In this document: positions 31,047-39,383 of the stretch, one piece after another
Numbering within the stretch: the stretch's first letter is position 1
How the letters are laid out: the number at the start of each line of letters is the position of its first letter
Source: Nocardioides limicola
GTDB lineage: Bacteria; Actinomycetota; Actinomycetes; Propionibacteriales; Nocardioidaceae
DNA: 64,000 bases
Assembly: GCF_016827675.1 (NCBI RefSeq)
Contig: NZ_JAERJA010000006.1
Coordinates: forward strand, 62,001-126,000
Direction of reading: 5' to 3'
The notes under the pieces: generated by a model
Seen by the model: the letters and a program-made list of their open reading frames with translations, nothing else
Database searches by the model: none
Told to the model about the DNA's origin: nothing
Program-made: the position numbers and the translations under genes

Positions 31047-32146
31047 AGATCACCAAGGTCGAGGCGATCCCCTTCGCGATCCCCTACCAGAAGCCACTCA
31101 GGTTCGCGAGCGGTGAAGTGCACGCGGCCGAGCACGTCCTGGTGCGTGTTCACACCAGCGACGGGGTAGTAGGCGTCGCTGAAGCCACCCCGCGGCCCTT
31201 CACGTACGGCGAGACCCAACCAGGGATCGTCGCGGTGATCGAGCAGATCCTGGCGCCGCAGCTGCTCGGGTTGACGCTGCTGCAGCGGGAGGCCGTGTGG
31301 TCCCGGCTGCATCGGACGGTGGGCAACCCAGCCGCCAAGTCCGCCATCGACATCGCCCTCTGGGACGCGCTCGGGCGCACGTTGGACCAGTCCGTCAACG
31401 GCTTGCTGGGCGGGTTCACCGACCGGATGCGCGTGTGTCACATGGTCGGCTTCGAGGAACCCGCCCGGATGGTGGCTGAGGTCGAGCGCATGATTGACGC
31501 CCACGGCATCCGAACCTTCAAGGTGAAGGTTGGCCGCAAGCCGGTCACCCTCGACACCGCCGCAGTACGTGCGCTCCGGAACCGCTTCGGCGATGAGATC
31601 GAGCTCTACGTCGACGGGAATCGCGGTTGGAGCGCCAGCGAAGCACTCAAGGCCATGCGCGAGATGGCGGACCTGGGGCTCACCTTCGCCGAAGAGCTTT
31701 GTCCCGCCGATGATGTGATTAGCCGTCGATGGCTGGTCTCGAAACTAGACATCCCGTTCATCGCAGATGAGTCCGCGACGACGCCATCGGAGGTCACGCG
31801 CGAGGTCCTGTCCGGTGCCGCCACAACTGTGAGCATCAAGTGCGCACGGACCGGGATCACCCAGAGCCAGCGGGTGCACGACCTGGCCGAGGGTCTGGGC
31901 CTGGAAGTCGTGATGGGCAACCAGGTCGACGGCCAGCTCGGGACCGCGTGCACCGCGGCGTTCGGCGCCGCATTCCGGCTCACCTCGGAGCGGCCCGGCG
32001 AACTTTCGAACTTCCTCGACATGAGCGACGACCTACTCACCCAGCCACTAGTGATCGACGACGGCGAGTTCGTGATCGGCCTCGGACCGGGGATCGCGGT
32101 CGAGATCGATGAAGAGAAGCTCACCCGATACCGGCTGGATCGCTAG
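31043..32146 (+). CDS. catB: Muconate cycloisomerase
   Basis: A 367-residue enolase-superfamily enzyme of the muconate-lactonizing subgroup. The Lys pair is RTFKVKVGRKP, metal-binding acids lie in LYVDGNRGWSA, FAEELCPADD and FIADESATTP, and the second catalytic Lys is in TVSIKCARTGI. It converts cis,cis-muconate to (+)-muconolactone. It overlaps the LysR gene and precedes catA. A chloromuconate or dipeptide epimerase role is possible in this superfamily, but the neighbours support CatB. Confidence 0.92.
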   Translation: MKITKVEAIPFAIPYQKPLRFASGEVHAAEHVLVRVHTSDGVVGVAEATPRPFTYGETQPGIVAVIEQILAPQLLGLTLLQREAVWSRLHRTVGNPAAKSAIDIALWDALGRTLDQSVNGLLGGFTDRMRVCHMVGFEEPARMVAEVERMIDAHGIRTFKVKVGRKPVTLDTAAVRALRNRFGDEIELYVDGNRGWSASEALKAMREMADLGLTFAEELCPADDVISRRWLVSKLDIPFIADESATTPSEVTREVLSGAATTVSIKCARTGITQSQRVHDLAEGLGLEVVMGNQVDGQLGTACTAAFGAAFRLTSERPGELSNFLDMSDDLLTQPLVIDDGEFVIGLGPGIAVEIDEEKLTRYRLDR

Positions 32147-32196
32147 CGAAGGCCACGGCAGACACCATCACGATCAGCACAGTGGAAGGAAGAGAA

Positions 32197-33054
32197 ATGA
32201 CCATCGACACCGAGACAAGCACAGCGGCTGCCTCAGGCGCCTCAGCGACCGAGCGGTTCCGGGCCGACAAATCACCCTATGCGGCCGTGAAGGACACGCC
32301 GAAGGAGCGCGTCGACGTCCTCGCCCGGGAAGTCCTCGGCGCGGTCCATGCGACCATCCGCAAACACAAGGTCACCTACGACGAGTACAACGCCCTGAAG
32401 TCATGGCTGATCCAGGTTGGCGAAGGCGGCGAGTGGCCGCTGTTCCTCGATGTGTGGGTTGAGCATGTCGTGGAGGAGGTCGCGACCTCACACCGCCAAG
32501 GCAGCCAAGGCACGATCGAGGGACCCTACTACGTGCCGAATGCCCCCGAGTGCGGGGCCGACGGCACCATCCCGATGCGACCGGAAGAGCCGGGGACACC
32601 ACTTGCCTGGGAGGGGACCATCACGTCGACCGACGGCACACCGCTCGACAACGCGAAGCTTGAGATCTGGCACTGCGACGATCTGGGCCTGTACTCCCAG
32701 TTCTCCAAGGGTCAACCGGAGTGGAACCTGCGTGGCACGTTCACCGTGGGACCAGACGGGAGATTCACGGTCCGTACGATCAAGCCCCAGCCTTACCAGA
32801 TCCCTACTGAAGGCGCCTGCGGGCAACTTATCGAGGCCGCAGGCTGGCACGCCTGGCGTCCCGCGCACATCCACGTGAAGGTCACAGCCCCCGCCCATGA
32901 ACTCCTGACCGCCCAGCTCTACTTCCCAGGAGATCGGCACAACGACGACGACATCGCCTCAGCAGTGAAGCCTGAGCTCATGCTCGCCCCTGAGGACCGG
33001 CCGGACGGCAGTCTAGGTGTTGCGTACGACTTCATCCTCGATCCGATCCAGTGA
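32197..33054 (+). CDS. catA: Catechol 1,2-dioxygenase
   Basis: A 285-residue intradiol dioxygenase. The non-haem Fe(III) ligands are Tyr166 (LGLYS), Tyr200 (QPYQIP), His224 and His226 (RPAHIHVKV). The N-terminal helical dimerisation domain covers ~1-105. It cleaves catechol between the hydroxyls to cis,cis-muconate. ATG at 32197 has the Shine-Dalgarno GGAAGGAAGAG directly upstream; GTG 32182 is an in-frame but less likely alternative. Its stop overlaps the catC start (TGATG). Confidence 0.93.
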   Translation: MTIDTETSTAAASGASATERFRADKSPYAAVKDTPKERVDVLAREVLGAVHATIRKHKVTYDEYNALKSWLIQVGEGGEWPLFLDVWVEHVVEEVATSHRQGSQGTIEGPYYVPNAPECGADGTIPMRPEEPGTPLAWEGTITSTDGTPLDNAKLEIWHCDDLGLYSQFSKGQPEWNLRGTFTVGPDGRFTVRTIKPQPYQIPTEGACGQLIEAAGWHAWRPAHIHVKVTAPAHELLTAQLYFPGDRHNDDDIASAVKPELMLAPEDRPDGSLGVAYDFILDPIQ

Positions 33055-33353
33055 TGCTCTTCCACGTACGCATGGATGTCCGGCTCCCCCCCGATCTCGC
33101 GCCTGCGGAGCGGGCCGAGATCGTCGCCCGGGAGAGGGAGTACTCCCAGCGGCTGCAGAGGGCCGGAACGTGGCCGCACCTCTGGCGAATCGCCGGACAG
33201 TACGCCAACTTCTCGATCTTCGACGTCGAGTCCAACGAGGAACTACACAACGCGCTCTCCGGGCTGCCGCTGTTTCCCTATCTGGACCTCCATGTGACTC
33301 CGCTAGCCACCCACCCCTCTGATGTCAACGCCCCGCTGCGGGGTTCCGGCTGA
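33054..33353 (+). CDS. catC: Muconolactone delta-isomerase
   Basis: A 99-residue protein with the CatC pattern: MLFHVRMDVRLPPDL, then EREYSQRLQRAGTWPHLWRI and NFSIFDVESNEELHNALSGL, LPLFPYLDLHVTPLA. It isomerises muconolactone to beta-ketoadipate enol-lactone. Start at 33054 overlaps the catA stop. Confidence 0.92.
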   Translation: MLFHVRMDVRLPPDLAPAERAEIVAREREYSQRLQRAGTWPHLWRIAGQYANFSIFDVESNEELHNALSGLPLFPYLDLHVTPLATHPSDVNAPLRGSG

Positions 33354-33403
33354 CGAGGCGACCTCGTCGACCCTTCTAGTCCGTCACACATAGGGAGCGC
33401 CCG

Positions 33404-34588
33404 TTGTCCTATCTGTTTGCCGGCATCCGTACGCCCTTCGGACGGTTCGGCGGCGCCTTGGCAGGCGTGCGCCCCGACGATCTCGCCGCTGCGGCCATGA
33501 CCGGACTACTAGGCCAGGTTCCAGCACTCGACCCGACCCAGGTCGATGACATCGTCTGGGGCAATGCCAATGGCGCCGGTGAGGACAACCGCAACGTCGG
33601 CCGGATGGCGGGGTTGTTGTCGGGCTTGCCGGTCACCGTGCCCGCCACGACGGTCAATCGGTTGTGTGGTTCTTCTCTCGACGCCGCCATCATCGGCTCC
33701 CGCGCCATCGATGTCGGAGATGCCCACCTTGTCGTGGTCGGCGGTGTGGAGTCCATGACTAGGGCGCCTTGGATTCTGCCAAAGGCATCTCGCCCCTACC
33801 CCCCGGGTGATGCCACGCTGGTCTCCACGTCACTGGGGTGGCGCCTGGTCAACCCGCGGATGCCCACTGAGTGGACGCTGTCCCTCGGTGAGTGCAATGA
33901 GGAACTGCAGCGCCGGTTTGGCATCTCACGTGAGCGACAAGACGAGTTCGCGGCCCGCTCGCACCAGCTCGCGTCCCAGGCTTGGTCCTCCGGCTTCTAC
34001 GACAGCCTGGTGGTGCCGATCGCAAACCTCAATGGCGACGAGGGAGTCCGACCTGACACGTCGCTCGAGGCCCTCGCCGCGCTCACACCTGCGTTCCGTC
34101 CGGACGGCACCATCACCGCCGGCAATGCTTCGCCGTTGAGTGACGGCGCGAGCGCCATTCTGCTGGGCTCGGAGCGTGCGGCCAGGGTCGTGGGCCGCGA
34201 TCCGCAGGCGCGCATCGCCGGACGTGCTGCGTCTGCTCTCAGCCCGCAGGAGTTCGGCTTCGCGCCCGTTGAAGCAGCCAATCGTGCTCTCGCACAGGCC
34301 GGATTGGATTGGGGTCAGGTAGGCGCGGTCGAGCTCAACGAGGCATACGCAGTCCAGGCGCTCGCGTGCATCGACGCGTGGGGAATCGACCCCGAGATCG
34401 TGAACACTCGTGGAGGAGCTATCGCCCTGGGGCACCCGCTGGGCGCATCGGGCACCCGCCTCCTGGGCACCCTGGCCGCGGTGCTACGTGAACGCCGTGA
34501 GCAGTGGGGCGTTGCGGCCATCTGCATCGGTGTCGGACAAGCTCTGGCAGTGGTGCTTGAGAACCTCGAGCTGGGCGTCGCAGCATGA
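33404..34588 (+). CDS. pcaF: Beta-ketoadipyl-CoA thiolase
   Basis: A 394-residue thiolase. The acylation Cys is in NRLCGSSLDAAIIGSRAI, the GHPLGASGTR loop carries the catalytic His, and the C-terminal IGVGQALAVVLE has a changed context: the usual CxGxG cysteine appears as AAICIGVGQA. It cleaves beta-ketoadipyl-CoA to succinyl-CoA and acetyl-CoA, the last pathway step. TTG start at 33404, supported by the Shine-Dalgarno AGGGAG 7 bp upstream and by matching the family N-terminus (GIRTPFGRFGGAL). Confidence 0.88.
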   Translation: MSYLFAGIRTPFGRFGGALAGVRPDDLAAAAMTGLLGQVPALDPTQVDDIVWGNANGAGEDNRNVGRMAGLLSGLPVTVPATTVNRLCGSSLDAAIIGSRAIDVGDAHLVVVGGVESMTRAPWILPKASRPYPPGDATLVSTSLGWRLVNPRMPTEWTLSLGECNEELQRRFGISRERQDEFAARSHQLASQAWSSGFYDSLVVPIANLNGDEGVRPDTSLEALAALTPAFRPDGTITAGNASPLSDGASAILLGSERAARVVGRDPQARIAGRAASALSPQEFGFAPVEAANRALAQAGLDWGQVGAVELNEAYAVQALACIDAWGIDPEIVNTRGGAIALGHPLGASGTRLLGTLAAVLRERREQWGVAAICIGVGQALAVVLENLELGVAA

Positions 34589-35280
34589 GCCGGACACAGT
34601 TCCCGTCTACACCCCTTGAAGCAGTCGCAGGCATCCCGGACGGAGCCACAGTGCTCGTGGGCGGATTCGGTCTGGCAGGCATGCCGTTCGCCCTCATTGA
34701 CGCCCTTATCGAGCACGGCGCACGGGACCTCACCATCGTGTCCAACAACGCCGGCAACGGCGAAGTCGGTCTCGCCGCGTTGCTTCGAGCCGGCCGAGCG
34801 CGCAAGGTCATCTGCTCATTCCCTCGGCAATCAGACTCCTTTGTCTTCGATGAGCTCTACAGGGCCGGCAAGATCGAACTGGACGTGGTCCCCCAAGGCA
34901 ATCTCGCCGAACGCATGCGGGCCGCCGGGGCCGGCATCGGGGCCTTCTATTGCCCGACTGCCGTGGGTACGCCGCTCGCCGATGGCAAGGAGTCACGCGT
35001 GATCGACGGGCGAACGTACCTTCTCGAATACCCGATCCGCGGTGACTTCGCGCTGATCGCGGCCTCGTGCGCCGACGAGCTGGGGAACTTGGTGTACCGC
35101 AGAACGGCGCGGAACTTCGGTCCCGTGATGGCCACTGCCGCAGGCACGGTTATCGCGCAGGTCTCCGACATCGTGCCAGCGGGGTCGATGGACCCCGAGG
35201 CGGTGGTGACGCCCGGTATCTACGTCGACCGGGTGGTCCGCGTTGCCTCGCACTCCCGCCTGGACGAGGTGGCCCGATGA
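34585..35280 (+). CDS. pcaI: 3-oxoadipate CoA-transferase subunit A
   Basis: A 231-residue family I CoA-transferase alpha subunit (DGATVLVGGFGLAGMPFALI, NNAGNGEVGLAALLRAGRA, GTPLADGKESRVIDGRTYLL). With subunit B it transfers CoA from succinyl-CoA to beta-ketoadipate. Overlaps the thiolase gene (ATGA) and the subunit B gene (ATGA). Confidence 0.9.
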   Translation: MSRTQFPSTPLEAVAGIPDGATVLVGGFGLAGMPFALIDALIEHGARDLTIVSNNAGNGEVGLAALLRAGRARKVICSFPRQSDSFVFDELYRAGKIELDVVPQGNLAERMRAAGAGIGAFYCPTAVGTPLADGKESRVIDGRTYLLEYPIRGDFALIAASCADELGNLVYRRTARNFGPVMATAAGTVIAQVSDIVPAGSMDPEAVVTPGIYVDRVVRVASHSRLDEVAR

Positions 35281-35972
35281 GTACGGCAGGACGCAGGGCT
35301 GACGCGGACGAGCGCTACCGGAACCTCACCGGCCAGGGGCCTCTCACGATGGACGAGCTGGCCAGGGTGGTGGCTCGGGACATCCCCCGCGGCGCGTACG
35401 GCAACCTCGGCATCGGGCATCCCACCAGAGTCGCTGAACACCTGAGACCCGAGGCTGGCGTCGTGCTGCACACCGAGAATGGCATGCTCGGCATGGGGCC
35501 GCTCGCGGTCGGCGACGATGTGGACCCGGACCTGACGAACGCAGGCAAGCTCCCGGTCACCGAACTCCCAGGCGCGGCGTACTTCGATCACGCGAGCTCA
35601 TTCGCAATGATGCGGGGCGGGCATCTGGACTTCTGTGTGCTCGGGGCCTACCAAGTGTCGACTGACGGCGATCTGGCGAACTGGCACACCGGTGCCGGAG
35701 ACGACATCCCCGCAGTCGGCGGTGCCATGGACCTGGCCATCGGTGCCCGGAACGTGCTCGTCATGATGACACTTTTCACCCGCAGTGGAGCGCCGAAACT
35801 CGTCCCACGATGTACGTACCCGCTTACAGGAGTCGCATGCGTCTCGCGCGTCTACACCGACTACGCCGTGTTCGACATCTCCCCGGGGGGCGGCCCGCGG
35901 GTTCGCCAGACCTTCGGGATTACGCCCGCCGAACTTGGTCAGAGGCTCGCCCTTCCCTACACCCTGCGTTGA
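35277..35972 (+). CDS. pcaJ: 3-oxoadipate CoA-transferase subunit B
   Basis: A 231-residue beta subunit of the same enzyme. The catalytic Glu lies in HTENGMLGMGPL. The conserved substrate-binding region follows in SSFAMMRGGHLDFCVLGAYQ. It is the last gene of the aromatic-amine/catechol block. The 229 bp that follow, to the amine oxidase, contain only short GC-rich repeats and no clear terminator. Confidence 0.9.
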   Translation: MSTAGRRADADERYRNLTGQGPLTMDELARVVARDIPRGAYGNLGIGHPTRVAEHLRPEAGVVLHTENGMLGMGPLAVGDDVDPDLTNAGKLPVTELPGAAYFDHASSFAMMRGGHLDFCVLGAYQVSTDGDLANWHTGAGDDIPAVGGAMDLAIGARNVLVMMTLFTRSGAPKLVPRCTYPLTGVACVSRVYTDYAVFDISPGGGPRVRQTFGITPAELGQRLALPYTLR

Positions 35973-36201
35973 GGCGGGCCGGGGGGCCCTCGGTGGGGCT
36001 TGGGGACGATCGGCGGAGTGATGGGGACCCGACCCCGCCTAGCAACGCACCAGTCGTCATCGTCCTCCCTCTTCATCGACCACTCAGATCGAGATGGTGT
36101 GTGGCACAAGCCCCACGTGCGCTGCCCGCTTTGGGTAGCGTTGTGTCGGACGATCCCCGTTGAGGCGTTCACTCGACCGACTGCATAGTCAAGGAGCGGA
36201 C

Positions 36202-37539
36202 ATGAAGGTGGTCGTCATCGGCGCCGGCCTGGCGGGCCTCTGCGCCGCGCGGGACCTTCAGCGGGCCGGAGTCGAGGTGGTCGTGCTCGAGGCACGTGAC
36301 CGCGTCGGCGGCAGGCTCGAGGGTGGAGAGATCGGCGGCCACCCGATCGAGCTCGGCGGCACCTGGGTCGGTGAGGGGCACGCTCGGATGTACGAGCTGA
36401 TCGAGGAGCTCGGACTGCAGATCTTCCGCACCTGGAACGACGCTGGCCAGGTGCTCATCCAGCTCGGCGACAAGCGCGTCCTGCTGGACGGCACCCAAGG
36501 CGCCATCCCTCGGCTCAACCCGATCGCCCTGGCCGACCTCGCCCAGGGCATGGCCCGCTTCGGAAGCCTCGCTCGCGGCGTCGACCCCGCCGAGCCCTGG
36601 TCACACCCGAAGGCGCACCACCTCGACAGTCAGACCTTCGAGACCTGGGTACGACGGAATCTGCGCACCGCGGCTGGTCGCGCCTACTTCCGGGTCGCGA
36701 CCGAAGCGATCTTCGCTGCCGACGCCGCGGACATCTCCCTGTTGCATGCGCTCTTCTACGCGACCAGCAACACCGACCTCGAGACGCTGATGGCGGTCGA
36801 CGGGGGCGCCCAGCAGGATCGCGTCGTCGGCGGCTCGGTCCTGGTGGCCCAACGACTCGCCAGCGGCCTCGAGGTGAGGCTCTCGAGCCCGGTCGCCTCG
36901 ATCGCTCACGATGACACCGGGGTGACCGTCACGACGCGCGACGGGGATGCCTTCGCCGCCGATCGTGTCGTGGTCGCCCTCCCGCCGACCCTCGCCGGAC
37001 GCCTGACCTACGACCCGGTGCTGCCCGCCTGGCGTGACCAGCTCACCCAGGTGCTTCCGGCCGGCACCGTGGCCAAGACGTTCGCGGCGTATCCGACTCC
37101 GTTCTGGCGCGAGCAGGGCCTCAACGGCCAGGTCGCCTGCGACACCGGCCCGGTGAAGGTCACCTTCGACGTCTCTCCGCCGGACGGCGAGATCGGCGTC
37201 CTGCTCGGCTTCGTCGAGGGCGGCGAGGCGCGCCGGTGGCAGCGGCTCTCCGATTCCGAGCGCCGCCAGGGCGTGATCGACTCGTTCGTCCGGTACTTCG
37301 GCCCTGCGGCGGGTGACCCCACGGCGTACGTCGAGAAGGACTGGAGCGCGGAGGAGTTCAGTCGCGGCTGCTACGGCGCGTACTTCGCGCCGGGAGTGTG
37401 GACCGGCTACGGCGATGTGCTGCGGCCACCGATCGGGCGGATCCACTGGGCCGGCGCCGAGTACGCCGTGGAGTGGAACGGCTACATGGAAGGCGCTGTC
37501 CGGTCCGGAAGCGCGACGGCACGAGAGATCCTCGGCTGA
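36202..37539 (+). CDS. Flavin monoamine oxidase family protein, copy 1
   Basis: A 445-residue FAD amine oxidase. The N-terminal nucleotide-binding motif is VVVIGAGLAGLCAARDLQRA and EARDRVGGRLEGG; the C-terminal FAD motif is IHWAGAEYAVEWNGYMEGAV. The covalent-flavin Cys of mitochondrial MAO is replaced in the expected area by SRGCYGAY, which does hold a Cys, so covalent attachment is not excluded. It would oxidise a primary amine to an aldehyde. Start at 36202 after AAGGAG. Single transcription unit between the catechol block and an oppositely oriented SnoaL-like gene. Confidence 0.85.
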   Translation: MKVVVIGAGLAGLCAARDLQRAGVEVVVLEARDRVGGRLEGGEIGGHPIELGGTWVGEGHARMYELIEELGLQIFRTWNDAGQVLIQLGDKRVLLDGTQGAIPRLNPIALADLAQGMARFGSLARGVDPAEPWSHPKAHHLDSQTFETWVRRNLRTAAGRAYFRVATEAIFAADAADISLLHALFYATSNTDLETLMAVDGGAQQDRVVGGSVLVAQRLASGLEVRLSSPVASIAHDDTGVTVTTRDGDAFAADRVVVALPPTLAGRLTYDPVLPAWRDQLTQVLPAGTVAKTFAAYPTPFWREQGLNGQVACDTGPVKVTFDVSPPDGEIGVLLGFVEGGEARRWQRLSDSERRQGVIDSFVRYFGPAAGDPTAYVEKDWSAEEFSRGCYGAYFAPGVWTGYGDVLRPPIGRIHWAGAEYAVEWNGYMEGAVRSGSATAREILG

Positions 37540-37564
37540 CGACGTACGAACCTGGGGGAGCGGG

Positions 37565-37969
37565 TCACGACGACGGGTCCGCTGCGGCTGCCTCCTGGGC
37601 GATGCGGTCGAACTGAGCCCCCATCGCCGCTGCGAGCTCCTGCGCTCCCGAGAGCGGTCGCACCATGACGGTGAAATCGTCGATGCGCCCGTCCTCATCG
37701 AGATGCAGGAAGTCGCAGCCGTGGACCTCTCGGCCGTTGACGGTGGCCTTGAACTGCAGCGCGTGGTTGCGTCCGTCCGCACTGCTGATCTCGTGCACGT
37801 AGTGGAACCCTTCGAAGACCCGCATCACCCCGCGCAGGATCGACGCAGTGATCGCCTTGCCCTGGTAGGGCTTGAACGCCACCGGGCTGGTGAACCGCAC
37901 GGCCTCGGCCAGCAGTTCCTCGATGGCGGCGTGGTCTGCGGCCGCCACGGCTTCCTTGAACTCCTGCAC
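37565..37969 (-). CDS. SnoaL/NTF2-like protein
   Basis: About 134 residues of NTF2-like fold: FKEAVAAADHAAIEELLAEA, AFKPYQGKAITASILRGVM, VNGREVHGCDFLHLDEDGRI. The GTG at 37969 is preferred because GGAGGAG lies just upstream and it matches the helix-1 start; an ATG at 38041 would overlap the GNAT gene. Ligand unknown. Same strand as the GNAT gene upstream. Confidence 0.7.
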   Translation of the reverse strand: MQEFKEAVAAADHAAIEELLAEAVRFTSPVAFKPYQGKAITASILRGVMRVFEGFHYVHEISSADGRNHALQFKATVNGREVHGCDFLHLDEDGRIDDFTVMVRPLSGAQELAAAMGAQFDRIAQEAAAADPSS

Positions 37970-38030
37970 GGCTCCTCCATCGTCAGTGGGTGCTTCCGTG
38001 CAGTCTGCACTGTCGCGATGGAACGGCCCG

Positions 38031-38534
38031 TCAGCGTTCACACAGCAACCACACCACGTCGCCGTCAGTCCCGGCGGTCACGTGGTGGCGCTGGAACCCG
38101 AGCTTCTCCAGCACTCGCAGCGAGGGCGCGTTCCAGGCGGCGATCGTCGACCAGATGCGCCTACGTCCAGTCGCGAAGGCGGCATCCAGCAGCGCCCTCG
38201 ACGCCTCGGTGGCATATCCGTTCCCGTGCGCCCGGGGCAACAGTTCGTAGGCGAGTTCAGGTTCGTCGAGCGAACCACGGCCCACGACGATGGCGCAGTA
38301 GCCGATCGGGTCCCCGTCGGGCTTGGTGCGGAGCACCAGGGCCCCGATCCCGGTGGCCTCCATGGTCTCGGCCATCTGCGCGATCTTCGCGCGCGCATCG
38401 TCCACCGTGAACTCGCCCTGGGCTCGTGTGTTGAGCAACGCCGCGAACCACTCCGCGTCCTGTTCCACTTCCGGGGTCAGCACCAGACGTTCGGTCTCGA
38501 GACGTTGCGGGAGGGGTGGGAAGCGCACCCACAC
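38031..38534 (-). CDS. GNAT acetyltransferase (RimJ/RimL type)
   Basis: About 167 residues. LETERLVLTPEVEQDAEWFA is the typical acetyltransf_3 start, the acetyl-CoA loop region is LLPRAHGNGYATEASRALLD, and the end is SLRVLEKLGFQRHHV. It would acetylate a protein N-terminus or small molecule; substrate unknown. I placed the start at the GTG 38534, upstream of the conserved PPLPQRLETERL; it overlaps no neighbour. Divergent from vapBC. Confidence 0.75.
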   Translation of the reverse strand: MWVRFPPLPQRLETERLVLTPEVEQDAEWFAALLNTRAQGEFTVDDARAKIAQMAETMEATGIGALVLRTKPDGDPIGYCAIVVGRGSLDEPELAYELLPRAHGNGYATEASRALLDAAFATGRRRIWSTIAAWNAPSLRVLEKLGFQRHHVTAGTDGDVVWLLCER

Positions 38535-38578
38535 AGTGAACCAGCGGTAACTCAAACGCTTGGAATATGACGCCAGGA

Positions 38579-38593
38579 GCGCCATAATGGCGC
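38579..38593. promoter_or_regulatory. Operator palindrome of the toxin-antitoxin operon
   Basis: GCGCCAT-A-ATGGCGC is a perfect 7-bp palindrome whose last base lies directly before the antitoxin ATG region (start 38595). Toxin-antitoxin complexes commonly bind palindromes over their own promoter and start; here a TGGAATATGACG -10-like stretch lies just upstream. Confidence 0.55.
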
Positions 38594-38594
38594 C

Positions 38595-38825
38595 ATGCCC
38601 AGCGTGCAGATCAAGGATGTCCCGGATGAGACCCATGCGGTCCTGCGCCAGCGCGCTGCGGCTGCTCACCAGTCCTTGCAGGAGTACCTCAGATCACGGC
38701 TCATCGAGGAGGCGAGCACGCCCACTCTCGACGAGGTGCTCGATCGTGCCGGTGGTCGAGCAGGTGGGAGCGTGCCGATCCCAGCGGCAGTGAGCAGCCT
38801 GAGGGCAGAGCGTGCTCGTCGTTGA
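38595..38825 (+). CDS. FitA/VapB-type ribbon-helix-helix antitoxin
   Basis: A 76-residue protein. The RHH start MPSVQIKDVPDETHAVLRQR and then AAHQSLQEYLRSRLIEEAST is the FitA-like DNA-binding domain. The C-terminal tail (SVPIPAAVSSLRAERARR) would wrap the PIN toxin. Overlaps the toxin gene by 14 bp. Neutralises and autoregulates with the downstream toxin. Confidence 0.85.
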   Translation: MPSVQIKDVPDETHAVLRQRAAAAHQSLQEYLRSRLIEEASTPTLDEVLDRAGGRAGGSVPIPAAVSSLRAERARR

Positions 38826-39204
38826 CGCGAGCATCCTCGTCGTCGCCCTGGCGGACGATGGGACGGACGGCGACGGCGTCAGAGCGCGCCTTCGCGGGGA
38901 ACAGTTGACCGCGCCGGAACTGATCGACCTGGAAGTGGCCTCGGTGCTCCGCGGACGCCTCGCTGGCGGACACCTCGATGACCGCCGTGCCGAACTGGCG
39001 CTGGGCGACCTGGGGGCGATCCCGCTGACCCGGGTGCCGCACCGCCGGCTCATCGCACGATGCTGGGAGTTACGGTCCAACCTCACCGTCTACGACGCCG
39101 CCTACGTTGCGTTGGCCGAGGCGCTCGACGCCACGCTGCTCACCGGAGACGCACGGCTCGCCAGGGCGACCGGGCCGCTGTGCCCGATCGAGGTGTACCG
39201 CTGA
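38812..39204 (+). CDS. PIN-domain VapC-type toxin
   Basis: A 130-residue PIN ribonuclease. Metal-binding acids: LVVDASILV, PELIDLEVAS, TVYDAAYVALAE and LLTGDARLA. GTG start within the antitoxin 3' end. It would cleave specific RNAs (tRNA or rRNA) when released from the antitoxin. Target unknown. Confidence 0.88.
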   Translation: MLVVDASILVVALADDGTDGDGVRARLRGEQLTAPELIDLEVASVLRGRLAGGHLDDRRAELALGDLGAIPLTRVPHRRLIARCWELRSNLTVYDAAYVALAEALDATLLTGDARLARATGPLCPIEVYR

Positions 39205-39299
39205 GCGCAGTTGCTCGGCGTACCGACGCCCTTCAGGGTGCAGAGGCAGTACGCCGTCACGGCCTGAGAAGCGCGAATGAGTCCGTTTCCGATTCACCA

Positions 39300-39360
39300 G
39301 GCCGAAGCAGGCGTAGCGTTCTTGGTGACCCTTTCCGATGCGGGTCAGTGAGAGGCCCGC
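39300..39360 (+). promoter_or_regulatory. Conserved promoter and 5' leader hairpin of repeat-protein gene 2
   Basis: Same arrangement as at 21915-21987: the identical core GCAGGCGTAGCGTTCT with TAGCGT at 39314-39319, and the RNA stem GCGGGTC (39340-39346) / GGCCCGC (39354-39360). The loop is shorter and different, so the stem, not the loop, is conserved. Confidence 0.55.
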
Positions 39361-39383
39361 GCTTCTCCTGATGGTTGTGTCCC

